Assembly: GCA_004352715.1 (NCBI GenBank)
Contig: SCFE01000001.1
Coordinates: forward strand, 1,499,411-1,563,410
Length of the DNA stretch: 64,000 nt
From: Hofstenia miamia
Lineage: Eukaryota > Xenacoelomorpha > Acoela
Direction of reading: 5' to 3'
Below the pieces are notes generated by a model, which searched no databases, had not been told where the DNA came from, and saw only the letters and a list, made by a program, of their open reading frames with translations. A program made the position numbers and the translations under genes. Below, piece by piece: positions 45,371-57,328 of this stretch (positions within the stretch are counted from its first letter, which is position 1; every line of letters starts with the position of its first letter).

Positions 45371-45509
45371 NNNNNNNNNNNNNNNNNNNNNNNNNNNNNN
45401 NNNNNNNNNNNNNNNNNNNNNNNNNNNNNNNNNNNNNNNNNNNNNNNNNNNNNNNNNNNNNNNNNNNNNNNNNNNNNNNNNNNNNNNNNNNNNNNNNNNN
45501 NNNNNNNNN
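45371..45509. other. assembly gap, 139 N
   Basis: This gap lies between LINE-D copy 1 and the N-terminal half of the LINE-C ORF1 esterase-like domain. Confidence 0.95.
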
Positions 45510-45905
45510 ACGAATGGAGAAGGTGACAACATCATCAGAGCAGAAAGAATGTTTGCAGACAGGAGTGATTTCTAAGAAGTAGATAAAGCGTGCTGAGAAT
45601 TCGAGACGAATCAGTTCAACTAGATGATTGATATTGGATTTGAAGTTTTGAACATCTGTGGAATGTATGGCATCAATTAGACCAATATTGAGGATAACAG
45701 AATTGAGGTGAAATTTCGGATATTGTGAGATCTTTTCAGCAAGAAGCCTAGAGTTGTGACCAGGATAAGAATGGATTGAAGTAGTTTGATTATGTAAAGA
45801 TTATGCAAGCGGACATATTTTAGAATGCTGCTTCCAATTATTAGTGATGATGTGCCAGGTTTGATAGATTTCATTTATCTTCGCGGGAGAGTAGAATTTC
45901 GTGCT
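45510..45905 (-). pseudogene. LINE-C ORF1, N-terminal SGNH blocks
   Basis: The minus strand reads SLIIGSSILKYVRL (block I, with GSS in place of GDS), HSYPGHNSRLLAEKI, and VILNIGLIDAI (block III, where the usual G-x-N-D has become G-L-I-D), then an FSARFIYFLEITPV strand. The order and spacing fit an SGNH hydrolase. One frame shift and loss of the block III asparagine mark it as dead. Upstream it is cut by LINE-D copy 2. Confidence 0.6.
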
Positions 45906-45909
45906 TCAT

Positions 45910-45948
<39 letters not shown>

Positions 45949-48709
45949 CATCATCAATGACTTTATTTAGCCGCTGAAGGCATACACAACAAGAAAATAA
46001 AAACAAGTCAAGTTTTACGGCAGCGAGGACAGTCACAGGAGATGAAAGATGGAAGAGTAGGCGAAGTTGGAGAAGGGCTTAGCAAAGAGGGAAGACATCA
46101 AAGATTTCTTGAAGCTCGGCGGCGGGGAAAAGAAATCAATGGCTGCTGGAGGGTTGAGAGTCAAGATGTAATTAGCAGCAGTACAAGCACGATTGAAAAA
46201 CTAGTGGAACGGGAATTAGAGAACTTAATGAAATCAAAAGGATCAAGATCCAATTTGCGAGTGAGTAGTCGATTGAACAGGAGGAGATCACAGGCATGGA
46301 AGTAGAGTGACAGCGGGAGAGTGGATAATTTGAGAAGGGCGTCTTTGAATGGCAAGGGAAAAATCCATTTAAAGGCATGCTTCTGGAAACGTTCCATAGA
46401 GTGGAACAAGCTTTCCCCAGATCCGGGGGAGCAGAAAGATGGTTCCAATTTAAATTGGGGAGGTCAGGTTTGGAATGCAGGGAACGCAAGAAAGCATGGG
46501 AGTCTTGAAGAGATCCAGATGAGAAGCTGGACAACAGAGAATTTGTCGAGTTCCATGAAGTTGATGACTTCTTCTATGAGAGAAGAGAGTTTCGAATAAT
46601 AGGAAGGACTGTAACGGCGTTTGACAGATTCGAGTGTACAGTAAGGCATGAGAAATAGAAAGGGAGAGAAATACGCTTTTTCAGACGACGAGAAACAAAG
46701 GATGAAATAACTTGGTGAAAGAAGGTGTACCAGTCATCAACAGAGAAAAAGTTATTAAAAATGGGAATGAAGGAGAGCAGCAAACATTAGGAAGCTTGAA
46801 GTCCCCACAGATGAGGAGGAGTGGGAAATCCAAGTTGACGAGAGAGAGAGTGATAGACTGATCATGAAAGTACTCAAGCATGGATGAAAAATCAGCCAGG
46901 GGATTACGAAAAGGACTGATGGAAGGAGAGTTGTAAACACAGAGAAGAGAAACAATGTGATCACTGAGAACAACGGCACAACCGCAACAGAAATCAAAGG
47001 AAAAAGACTCAAAGGAGAGGGGGCGGGTGTCAAGTTTAGGGCGATGAGAGGCAATCAGAACACCACTATGAAGACCACTAGAGTGATGCATACGGCAGAG
47101 AACTTTAAGTGCGTAGTTAGGAAAAACAATACTGTCAGCAAGAGAAGGATCAAGCCAGGTTTCAGTAATGAAAATGAAGTCAACAGGAGACTGCAAGAAG
47201 TTGTAAAAACTGAGACGACGGTTTAATGAGACAAGACTGTGAGCATTGGCGAGCAAAAAAGAGAAGCCAGAGTTGGTATTAAGAGTAAGATCTAAGCTAG
47301 AAGGTGCAGGTAGTCAAACATCACGACGGCGGGGACGAAGTCCAAAAGATTTGCGTTCAGCATCGGAAAGACGGTAGTATCGGAGGCCATCTGACCACAC
47401 TTCAGGATCCATGAGAACAAGATAAGACTCTTGATTACAGTCAATATGGAAGGAGGCGAATGGACAATCCGTACGTGGTGGAATAGGAGGGACGTCATCA
47501 AATTGGAGAGGAGCAACGGAGGTGATCAGCAACATCAGAAGCAGAAACAGAATTAGTAAACCGGCCGAAATAGATGTGAGATTTTTGACTNGATGATTAG
47601 AACGATTAGTAACGGTACGTGATGTAGAAGCACTGTAGGAGAACATTTGAGAATGCATGGACGAAACATCGGAGGTGAGCTTACCAAGGGAGTCTGACAG
47701 AGATCACAAGAGAACATTGGAAGGGCTGACGGTGGAAGACTGGTGTGAACGTGACAGGGAGGTGACACCTTGGCGCAAAAGAGAGATGATGATATCCTTC
47801 TTTAAAGCACCAGCCACCGAAGCAAATTGGGCGTTTGGCAGATTCTGTAAATCATCAAGAGATAGATTAGCCACAGGCATNGACGGTTTAATGAGACAAG
47901 ACTGTGAGCATTGGCGACCAAAAAAGAGAAGCCAGAGTTGGTATTAAGAGTAAGATCTAAGCTAGAAGGTGCAGGTAGTCAAACATCACGACGGCGGGGA
48001 CGAAGTCCAAAAGATTTGCGTTCAGCATCGGAAAGACGGTAGTATCGGAGGCCATCTGACCACACTTCAGGATCCATGAGAACAAGATAAGACTCTTGAT
48101 TACAGTCAATATGGAAGGAGGCGAATGGACAATCCGTACGTGGTGGAATAGGAGGGACGTCATCAAATTGGAGAGGAGCAACGGAGGTGATCAGCAACAT
48201 CAGAAGCAGAAACAGAATTAGTAAACCGGCCGAAATAGATGTGAGATTTTTGACTAGGATGAGTGAGGAAGAGAACTAATCGAAACAACAAGCAGTTGAC
48301 AGGGAGAACTAGTGCCAATGACGTGACGGGGCGATGATTGCGGTGAGTAAGCGGTGGACCAGACTGTTAAGGGGCAAGTGGCGGCACAGGAGTGGGAGCA
48401 GCAGCAGGAGCAGAAGGCCGGATGATTAGAACGATTAGTAACGGTACGTGATGTAGAAGCACTGTAGGAGAACATTTGAGAATGCATGGACGAAACATCG
48501 GAGGTGAGCTTACCAAGGGAGTCTGACAGAGATCACAAGAGAACATTGGAAGGGCTGACGGTGGAAGACTGGTGTGAACGTGACAGGGAGGTGACACCTT
48601 GGCGCAAAAGAGAGATGATGATATCCTTCTTTAAAGCACCAGCCACCGAAGCAAATTGGGCGTTTGGCAGATTCTGTAAATCATCAAGAGATAGATTAGC
48701 CACAGGCAT
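45910..48709 (-). mobile_element. LINE-D copy 2, CR1-like, reverse transcriptase deleted
   Basis: Sense is the minus strand. ORF1 starts at ATG 48709 (MPVANLSLDDLQNLPNAQF), a small Ser/Thr-rich protein with a likely coiled segment. The endonuclease lies at 46681-47256 (FIFITETWLDPSLADS, then LICGDFKLPNV). It is followed directly by the post-endonuclease linker (DDWYTFFHQV, RRLKKR, 46574-46740) and then the C-terminal tail (DLPNLNWNHLSAP, 46161-46534). The whole RT domain is missing with no assembly gap there. The 3' end has an (ATT)n tail at 45910-45949. GC and CpG content are clearly higher than in surrounding sequence, pointing to a younger insertion. Part of its 5' region is duplicated by assembly (47217-48709). 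Confidence 0.8.
47217..48709. repeat. assembly duplication at single-N joins within LINE-D
   Basis: Segment A (47217-47590, 374 bp) reappears as 47882-48255 with one substitution seen. Segment B (47592-47880, 289 bp) reappears as 48421-48709. The breakpoints are exactly the single Ns at 47591 and 47881. In the second set A and B are separated by 165 bp (48256-48420) that belong to ORF1. The simplest reading is redundant overlapping contigs placed in tandem, not a biological repeat. Confidence 0.85.
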
Positions 48710-51700
48710 TACTTCAATCTAATTAAACTCTATAATAAACAGGCAAATTTCCAGATTATTGAAATGAATGTGAAATGAAAATTGAAATCATTTTATGGAA
48801 ATTTAATGGAATCTTATAAAAAATCAAAAATACAAACATCAACAATCCCAGATATTTATTAAAACAAAAATAAATTTTATAAAAACAATTGCAAAGTTTA
48901 TCAAAATATAAAGAATTAGTCTGACTCCTATAAATAGATGAACGCTTTCTAAAAAATGGGGAAATGTCAAAGTTATCAGGTTCTTCAGATGAAAGAAACT
49001 GTTATATTCCTGTAATCTCCATATAATGGTTGTAAATAAGAAACCAGATCAGCATACGATGACACTCAAGAATGTTGAATTATATTTTTAGAAAAGATGG
49101 ATCTGAAACTTACTTTGACTTTGAACAGGACTGAACGTGAGATTAACTGAAATAAGTACAGTGGCTTCGGGTTTATAAATAATTCCATTACTGAATATTT
49201 TGGTCGTTATAATAGAATTAGTAATAGAATATAAAATAGTTTCTTGACAAAATTGTTATTGAAAGAATCGAAGACAATTCCAAAGGTTACACATTCCTTA
49301 AAATCCTACAGGATAAAAGTCCTTAACGACTGTAAGAAATCCATGTGTTGGATATTGTACGTAAAAATCTATTTGACTACAGTTCGATTGAAATGCCGTT
49401 TATCACAGCGTATCCATGCGGAAAAGTCCCCAATCTAGCATTTAGAATTAATTGCAAACACGTTTGTGCGAACACATCCCCAGACATATGCTGCACCACT
49501 CCATTCACATGAAGATGAAAAATGCAGATGATTATATCTAGATACGCTGCGGCCATAGTAAATTATTAAAGTGTTATATTTTAGAAATAATGCACGTAAT
49601 AAAAATGACAAAGTATTTTTCTTGACAGTACTTTATGTATAAATATACTTCAAACAATTATTTGCTACTTTTTTCCATTACAATATCTGTAGAAAACAAG
49701 TACTTTGAAATGATGTGAAATTTGTTTGAATTTATACAGATTGTGTCAATATAGATTTATTTGGTGTAGGATTAAATGGAGCAAAATTCAATGACAATAA
49801 GATTAATTGGCTTCTAAACAAATTTCGCAAATTTTCCTTTTATTGCAGTCAAAATAAGTACGAAATTCAGGCAATAAATACACTTTGGGGACAAATGTGG
49901 GCCGTGGAGCAAGGCGGGCATCTGGGTGAACTGCAATTATACATTTAGGCCGCAGCAAATTCTGATACACAATACAACCCCATCATAGGTATTTTCCAGT
50001 AATTCCTTAATATTTATGATTTTAATTGTTGCCTAGAATAGGAGACCGTAATCCATCTATCTATCTATTTATATACTCTATGAAAATTTATTAGGAACAC
50101 TTTAATTTTATGTACTATACGTAGCAATGTATATCGAAATGTGTTTAAATTTACATACCAACCACATATAGTATACAAAGTCACTTAAACTTGTGGGCGT
50201 GTGAATTGTTTTTTTTACAAAGGGAAAGAATTTCATTGCCGGAAGGAAATGCGTTTTTTTAGAAAATTGTACAATAAAGCGACACTACATATAATGGTCT
50301 TTTGTGCTAATTGAAAATATCTACAAGTAATTACAATATAACAATTGATTAAAATGGAATTATGACATTGTTATTGATTGATAATTTTGTCACGGTCTGA
50401 CAACAAACTGAGCGAAAACAAATTCTCTACAGCGTAGTGTTAATAATTTAGCTGTGTTGGATCAAGCGTGAAACAAATTACGGATTTAACAAAAAATTCC
50501 CAAAACCTGGCCGCAGATTTGTTTCCGATCGGCAACTGATTAATATTCACGTTAAAATACAGCAACTTAATTTTCTTAACAAAAACAAACTTTATTCAAA
50601 ATTAGCCCTGTTTTAGGAATAATTTATTTATTGTTCGACGAAACATTTTTTGTAAAATAATTGTTTGGCGTGATTCTCAAAGTTCTTTGCATGAAATGCT
50701 TCCTTTCAAAGGTGTGAACATGTGTGCAATCCAAACTTTTCAAAATCTCAAGAATTCAACAAATAATAATAATTATTATTATTGGTATAGAAATACTTCC
50801 AACTATTTTTTCTTTTTTTAATATTTCCATTTTTTGTCATTTTTATTCAAAAAACTTGTCGGACGGCAAATCAATTAAATTGTAAAATTAAGGTAAACTA
50901 GGGATTTAGATTAGGGCCTTGTGAGTACTTGAAATTTGTGCATTTATAACTTTCGACTAGAGGCGAGTCAAGTTGATTTGTGTTAATTTGATATTGAACA
51001 ATGCATTGCGTTATTACCTAATTGAAAGAAATATATCGAAAATACTTTCTAGAATATCATTTTTCATAGCCCATTGTGGTTTAGCCATATTGTCTAGCAA
51101 ATGATCATAACTAGTATCAAAGTGTTCGAATTGATTGAAACTACGTTGGTCTTTAATTTGTCAAAAGTTACATTAACAAGATTTCAAGTTGGTAAACAAA
51201 ATTCACGCATTTATTCAAATGATAGATGACATGCATTGCCTTCCTGACTTTAATAATATCAGCATTTATTGGTTGATATATTATACTATTTTTAATTACT
51301 AATTTTAAACCAACGACCACAATTTATTTTTTCATAATGGTACAACCGTTGATTATATAATAATGGCTATACATTTATGAAATTGATAGGCCTATGTGCG
51401 TAGACAAAGTTCGATATTCGAAATCCGACTCGATTCTAATAATAATATTCCGATAAGCAGCGCCCTAATTTAGATAGAGTAGCTTCTGTACACTAAGAAG
51501 CAAATAAAATCCAATAATATAAAATGAACCAGTTTTTTCCGAAAACATCGCGCCTGCTCGTCAAAGTTTAATCTAAAGCAGATTCTTGATTGTGAATGCT
51601 ACACTTTTTTCACTTTCAATAATTATTAAATTGTCTGTTCATATTTTTTATTATATGTTCCGTCAAGTCTAAAATTATTTTCAATAGAATAATGATAAAC

Positions 51701-52623
51701 TTCAAAATATTTTGAAGCATGCAATTTTATTAGTTCCGTTCAACAATCTTTTCAAAAACTTGTTATTAGGTTGTTTTTGGCTTAATAGAAGTGCAATTTT
51801 GCTTTCACTTGCCCTACAACCTTTTCTATATGGAAAGTATCGATTTTCTGTCCGACAATTAAGTGACTAAAAGCAGCGTCATGTAAGCAAATACAAAAAA
51901 CGAATGAAGTTAAGGTTATTTGATTCAAGGATATTTATAAAATTATCAACTAAGTCATTGTTATTTGATTATTCATTCAATATCTAGACATTTTCTTTTG
52001 AAATTCGTTGATTTGGTTTGGATGTACCAAATATATATTGAAAAAACATATTAATATATTATATAAATTAAATTAGATAGAAAAAGTTTAAGAAAACTTT
52101 AAGAAAGGAAGGGCCAAGGTTTTGGGACAGTTCCAATTTTTTTTGTAAATGAAAATCAATTTAGAGTAATCAGTCACACTAGCTTCTAGCTTTAGAACTT
52201 TTAGTTCTCTAAATGCTCTTAAGTTTACAAAATTTCAAAATTATAGTTTATAGTTTAATAGTAGACAATCGATGGCGTCCAGCAAACCCTGCACAGCCAT
52301 TGTGCTCAAAGAGGTGATTTAGCACTGAGTTATACAAAACTGGAATCAATTAAGAAAATTTCAAGTGCCTAACACTAAATATTTTGGCAATTATTTCCAA
52401 AATTTCTTTTTAGTGGTGTAGTTTGTATATCATTTGAAGTATTAAAAAAAGAATTTTTAGAAATCGAACAATATTGAATGCGTCAGTGAAAAAAACATTT
52501 TACTGCCTTGTAGAAAGCATTACATAGATTGACATACGCTGCCTATAAATTGATTTTTGCTATTGCAAGAACATAAAATTTGCTCTAGTTCTGAGACGGC
52601 AATAATTAGTAGACAAGTATTCT
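48710..52623. other. 3.9-kb gene-poor stretch
   Basis: AT-rich with no supported gene. It contains the 49243-49326 segment related to 41353-41440, and a perfect 22-bp palindrome of AAT/ATT units at 50762-50783. Confidence 0.4.
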
Positions 52624-52824
52624 TTATCTTCGCATTAATAGTACTGCATTTACAGCCATTTCAGTAACCTCGATTAATGTGTTTAAATTACTATCACCTT
52701 CTGGATGCTTACAAAGTAGAACATGACATTGCAAGAACAAATATGCAACAAATATAGCAATTCTGAAAGCGAACAGGTTTTCATATGTTTCAGCTCCTCT
52801 TGCAACGAGTTTCGAATTCCCTGA
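52624..52824 (-). CDS. candidate terminal exon, unidentified host gene
   Basis: A strong acceptor (GATATTTTCAG) precedes 52824. The frame then stays open for 66 codons in phase 0 to TAA at 52624-52626. The peptide (start SGNSKLVARGAETYENLF) includes a hydrophobic segment FRIAIFVAYLFLQCHVLL that could be membrane-embedded or a buried helix, then a polar tail ending in NAVLLMRR. Balanced composition and splice context make it more credible than neighbouring open frames. Upstream exons would lie at higher coordinates, but the nearest coding-like sequence (52915-53440) ends in its own stop. No family recognised. Confidence 0.45.
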   Translation of the reverse strand, partial: SGNSKLVARGAETYENLFAFRIAIFVAYLFLQCHVLLCKHPEGDSNLNTLIEVTEMAVNAVLLMRR

Positions 52825-52914
52825 CTGAAAATATCTCAAATTAATGGAAAAAAACAAGGTGCAACACTTTCAAGTTGAAATGACTTTCACAATAAAAATG
52901 CTTCCAAATCTGCA

Positions 52915-53440
52915 ATTCTAGGGGTCTCATCTACCTCCGCCTCAATAATTTCCTTTTCCGCCTTTGATAACTGCTCATATGCTTTCTTTTTTCATTAATT
53001 CTATTTGGCTTTACTGCCAGGGCCGTTTCTCTTTTATTGTGACGATAACGATTTTCTTCAAGGGCTATTTTCAACTTGTCCGCTCCCATCAACTACTCTA
53101 ATCAATTTGACTTGAAAAAGCCGTATGTAATTTGTTTATCAGCATTAAAAATAGTCAAGCATAATTCTTTGAGATACAGTGGATTATTATTTCATGGCTT
53201 TCAGCAATGCTTTCGCTAATAGAAAGCCCTCCTTCAACCCTACCCTCAGCTCGCTGCCAATTTTCACATTTTGTTTGTAGAATCAATCTATTCTAGCAGT
53301 TCGAGCAAACTTTAACACCGCATCTTTGAACTCCTCTTTGCAATGAACTTTCTGAATTCTGTTCTTTCTTTATCAACTCCAAACAGAAATTGAAGTACAT
53401 TGTCAGGGCTCAGATCTGCACAACCTTTAGATTTGTTGAA
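52915..53440 (-). pseudogene. decayed unrecognised coding region
   Basis: In changing minus-strand frames I read DNVLQFLFGVDKERTEF, KEEFKDAVLKFARTARID, FYKQNVKIGSELR, KEGFLLAKALLKAMK, DKLKIALEENRYRHNKRE and finally AYEQLSKAEKEIIEAEVDE with a stop near 52915. Together they look like one helical protein of about 170 residues broken by several stops and shifts. It could be an old gene or a transposon-encoded protein; I recognise neither. Confidence 0.35.
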
Positions 53441-53874
53441 ATTAAAATTGAAGAAAAGATATCAGCGATGCGTATTATTTTTCAAAGGATACCTCAACGA
53501 GCAAATTCAAGAAACAACTCGAATTCGCAAAATACAAATTTCCAAACAATAAAATATTTAAAATATTAGAAATTTCAACAATGTCAAGATTTATCTTACA
53601 AATATCACATTGATATATTTCAAAAAAAGCCGGATAACATACAAAACATTAGAACAGAACAGTGAAGGTATTTAAAATGGCGGGTAAAATAGCTTTCACA
53701 ATTTTACTGGATATTCTATCAATACAAGAAATGGCTTAGATTTATAATTTGAAAATCACTTAGAACCATAGCTCTTGAATGATTATTAATAAACAAGATT
53801 TTCAACCAAAGAGGAACAACTGAAGTCATTTACTATCTGATATTCTAGTTGTAAGCAATATATATATATATATA
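53441..53874. other. intergenic, ending in a (TA)n run at a gap
   Basis: Nothing coding. The TA run at about 53859-53874 borders the next gap. Confidence 0.5.
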
Positions 53875-54874
53875 NNNNNNNNNNNNNNNNNNNNNNNNNN
53901 NNNNNNNNNNNNNNNNNNNNNNNNNNNNNNNNNNNNNNNNNNNNNNNNNNNNNNNNNNNNNNNNNNNNNNNNNNNNNNNNNNNNNNNNNNNNNNNNNNNN
54001 NNNNNNNNNNNNNNNNNNNNNNNNNNNNNNNNNNNNNNNNNNNNNNNNNNNNNNNNNNNNNNNNNNNNNNNNNNNNNNNNNNNNNNNNNNNNNNNNNNNN
54101 NNNNNNNNNNNNNNNNNNNNNNNNNNNNNNNNNNNNNNNNNNNNNNNNNNNNNNNNNNNNNNNNNNNNNNNNNNNNNNNNNNNNNNNNNNNNNNNNNNNN
54201 NNNNNNNNNNNNNNNNNNNNNNNNNNNNNNNNNNNNNNNNNNNNNNNNNNNNNNNNNNNNNNNNNNNNNNNNNNNNNNNNNNNNNNNNNNNNNNNNNNNN
54301 NNNNNNNNNNNNNNNNNNNNNNNNNNNNNNNNNNNNNNNNNNNNNNNNNNNNNNNNNNNNNNNNNNNNNNNNNNNNNNNNNNNNNNNNNNNNNNNNNNNN
54401 NNNNNNNNNNNNNNNNNNNNNNNNNNNNNNNNNNNNNNNNNNNNNNNNNNNNNNNNNNNNNNNNNNNNNNNNNNNNNNNNNNNNNNNNNNNNNNNNNNNN
54501 NNNNNNNNNNNNNNNNNNNNNNNNNNNNNNNNNNNNNNNNNNNNNNNNNNNNNNNNNNNNNNNNNNNNNNNNNNNNNNNNNNNNNNNNNNNNNNNNNNNN
54601 NNNNNNNNNNNNNNNNNNNNNNNNNNNNNNNNNNNNNNNNNNNNNNNNNNNNNNNNNNNNNNNNNNNNNNNNNNNNNNNNNNNNNNNNNNNNNNNNNNNN
54701 NNNNNNNNNNNNNNNNNNNNNNNNNNNNNNNNNNNNNNNNNNNNNNNNNNNNNNNNNNNNNNNNNNNNNNNNNNNNNNNNNNNNNNNNNNNNNNNNNNNN
54801 NNNNNNNNNNNNNNNNNNNNNNNNNNNNNNNNNNNNNNNNNNNNNNNNNNNNNNNNNNNNNNNNNNNNNNNNNN
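53875..54874. other. assembly gap, 1000 N
   Basis: Exactly 1000 N, probably a placeholder length, next to a TA microsatellite. Confidence 0.95.
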
Positions 54875-55340
54875 CTTAATGGAATTCCTGTTAATTTATG
54901 GTTTCCAAAAAATGCAAGCAGTAAATATTCAAGCATTGAATATGTAAAAGTAAATAAAAACAAATTTTACTAAAAACCTAAATTTTTTTACATCACTCTA
55001 AACAAACAAGTTTTTAGTTATATATATATATACATATACAATGTATAGTTTTTAAGTAAAACAAGTTATATTGCACAAAAGTAAAAACAATAACACAGTA
55101 AAGAGTATACCCAGTTAAGAGTATACTGTATAGAGAAATCTTTGCAAGTTATAATTCTGGCTTTACACTTATCAAAATCACATTTCCAATAAATTGATTC
55201 TTTTTTTTTTGATTCTGTATGTATAATTTAGATATACTAATTTGTTTCCTCCACACTTAGTGGGAATTATTGTAACTGCTTCACTCATCTATGCTTATGC
55301 AATACTAGGAAATTTAAATTCCATGTAAAATGTTCTGATT

Positions 55341-55607
55341 GGTTGAACTTCACTTTGGGTGAACATCAACGTGGTATAATATGCCCAATAAATGCATATT
55401 AGGTGAACTTCACTTTGTGTGAATTCCCTTTGGGCAAACATCCTGTCAGGCAAACTTCCCTGTGGGCAAACATCCCATTGGGCGAATTTCCCTTTGGGTG
55501 AACATTGCATTGGGTGAACTACCCTGTGGGCAAAAATCCTGTTGGGCAAACTTCCCTGTGGACGAAAATCCCATTGGGCGAACACTTTTTTCGGCGAAAG
55601 TCCTGTA
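55341..55607. repeat. 16-bp-period minisatellite (about 15 units)
   Basis: Thirteen consecutive 16-bp units run from 55400 to 55607, with two more at 55341-55372 before a 27-bp break. The consensus is close to GGGCGAACATCCCATT with alternating GGGCAAACTTCCCTGT variants. Because 16 is not a multiple of 3, three units (48 bp) make a 16-residue repeat, and the minus strand is open over long stretches in more than one frame with the same peptide (FAQWDFRPQGSLPN-like). Confidence 0.88.
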
Positions 55608-57328
55608 GACCATTTCAAACACTTTGAATGTCTTATTTAGTTGTCCCTTTGAATTTAAAATATATAACTTAATAAACAAGAACAGGTAATTATTCATTTG
55701 CTTGTAAATAAAAGTGAGAAAGCCTTAAAAAGCAAGAATGTTGTGTCACATGTTAACCAATTTCATTTAACCCCTAGTCCTTTCACTACACCAACAACTC
55801 ACATGGAGATTTTGATTCAATCATGATGATACTAAAAAAGTGAAAGAGTTGCATCTTCTGATAGAAAAGGTTTTCCATTCTAATGCTGAGGCAAGCAATA
55901 CTCTAAGTCACATGGTAAGAAATGAATAGAAGAGAGACTGCTCAAGAGAAGTAGGTAGAGTTGATAGCAATTTAATTAGCCCTCTTGTGTAGTATGCTAC
56001 TCAAACTGACTTAGATTAATCCTAAAAACTTTTGGCAATCACTTTCCAGAAAGGATTGCCTAGTTGGTTCTATTGAATGCTGGAAAGAGAAGCACTGTGC
56101 CTTCTGTAGACTAACCAGTTGTTGATGTAATTCTGCCTTTAAGCAGCACCCATCATTTCAGATGACCATGTGTAGAAATGAAATATTGTTTTGAGCACAC
56201 AAGTAATTTTGGTTTTGTGAATTAATGCAGTACTATTATACATACATCAGCTTACTTAAATGACATTTGTTTCTCAAAATTCTTAGCAACTTGTCTTCTA
56301 ATTACCATGCAATTGGATTTTTGTGTCTGAATAATACAGTATTTACAAATGTTTTATGCATTTAGAAAGAGTAATTCAACATGGAAGCACAGTAATTTTG
56401 AATGGGTGAATTAATGCATTACTATTATGGATACATCAGCTTACAATGTACAGTATAATCTGGATAACAAGTTTGGGCATTGTGGTTTCCCATACCAACT
56501 ACAAAAAAATAAATGGTGATACTTCTGTGAAATTTTCCTAGATGTGGTGAAGCTCTGCACAAAACAGCTCATATACAATATGTTTTGTTTCACATGTAAT
56601 GCCTAAGCACAGCAAATATTTATTCCATTTTTATTTTAGATATTGGTGAAAGTGAACTTGTCTTTGTCATGTATATCAGACATTTCAACTTTTTATTGAT
56701 TTATCAATGGTATATTTCATATGATTTGGTGGATATTTCTATCTTGTTTTTGAAAATATATGTCTATTTCACATGACTATACTGCTTAAGTTTAGTAAAA
56801 TATTTCTTTACTTTGTATTTAGATATCACTGGAAAATGAGTTTTGCTTCTATCAATTATATCCCTTGTTGCATGATTAAACATTGTTAAAACAAACACAG
56901 CTTAAGAACTTCATCACTCAGAGTCATTGTGTAATGTACACTTTTACATTAGTACAATTTATACACAATTGCTAAAGAAATTGCTGTTTTCTACCTCTTA
57001 CATATTTGTTTGATCAATATGAACACACTTAGAAATGTGCCCTCATGCAAAAATAACATGTCATTTTTCATTTTGAAATGTTCAGGTCTTGTTTCTATGA
57101 ATTATTTTCCTTAATACATGGTGTTGAATGTTTAAACATCATTACAATAAATATGTCATAGCTATGTTTCTTCTCATCATCAACAAATTATAAATTCAAA
57201 TTACTGCACTTAAAGACTGATAACAAAAAATCAAGATGTCATAGTGATGTAACAAACTAATTTAAGACAGCATTTAGCACTAATACAAATGATAATTGAT
57301 TAAAATAAAATAGGGGCCCTCAGTGACT
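55608..57328. other. CpG-free block, no gene; one direct repeat pair
   Basis: Practically no CpG from about 55640 onward. Two related 60-bp segments (about 56203-56265 and 56391-56452), both containing GAATTAATGCA and ACATCAGCTTAC, are spaced about 188 bp apart. No coding signal. Probably the 3' part of the element that carries the pseudogene at 57329-60713. Confidence 0.5.

Noticed and set aside
46161-46599. Several overlapping open frames on both strands
   Set aside because: Shadows of the LINE-D ORF2 C-terminus; only the minus-strand reading with LINE motifs is kept.
55295-55697. Two minus-strand proteins over the minisatellite
   Set aside because: Openness is a by-product of the 16-bp repeat reading identically in every frame; no evidence of expression.
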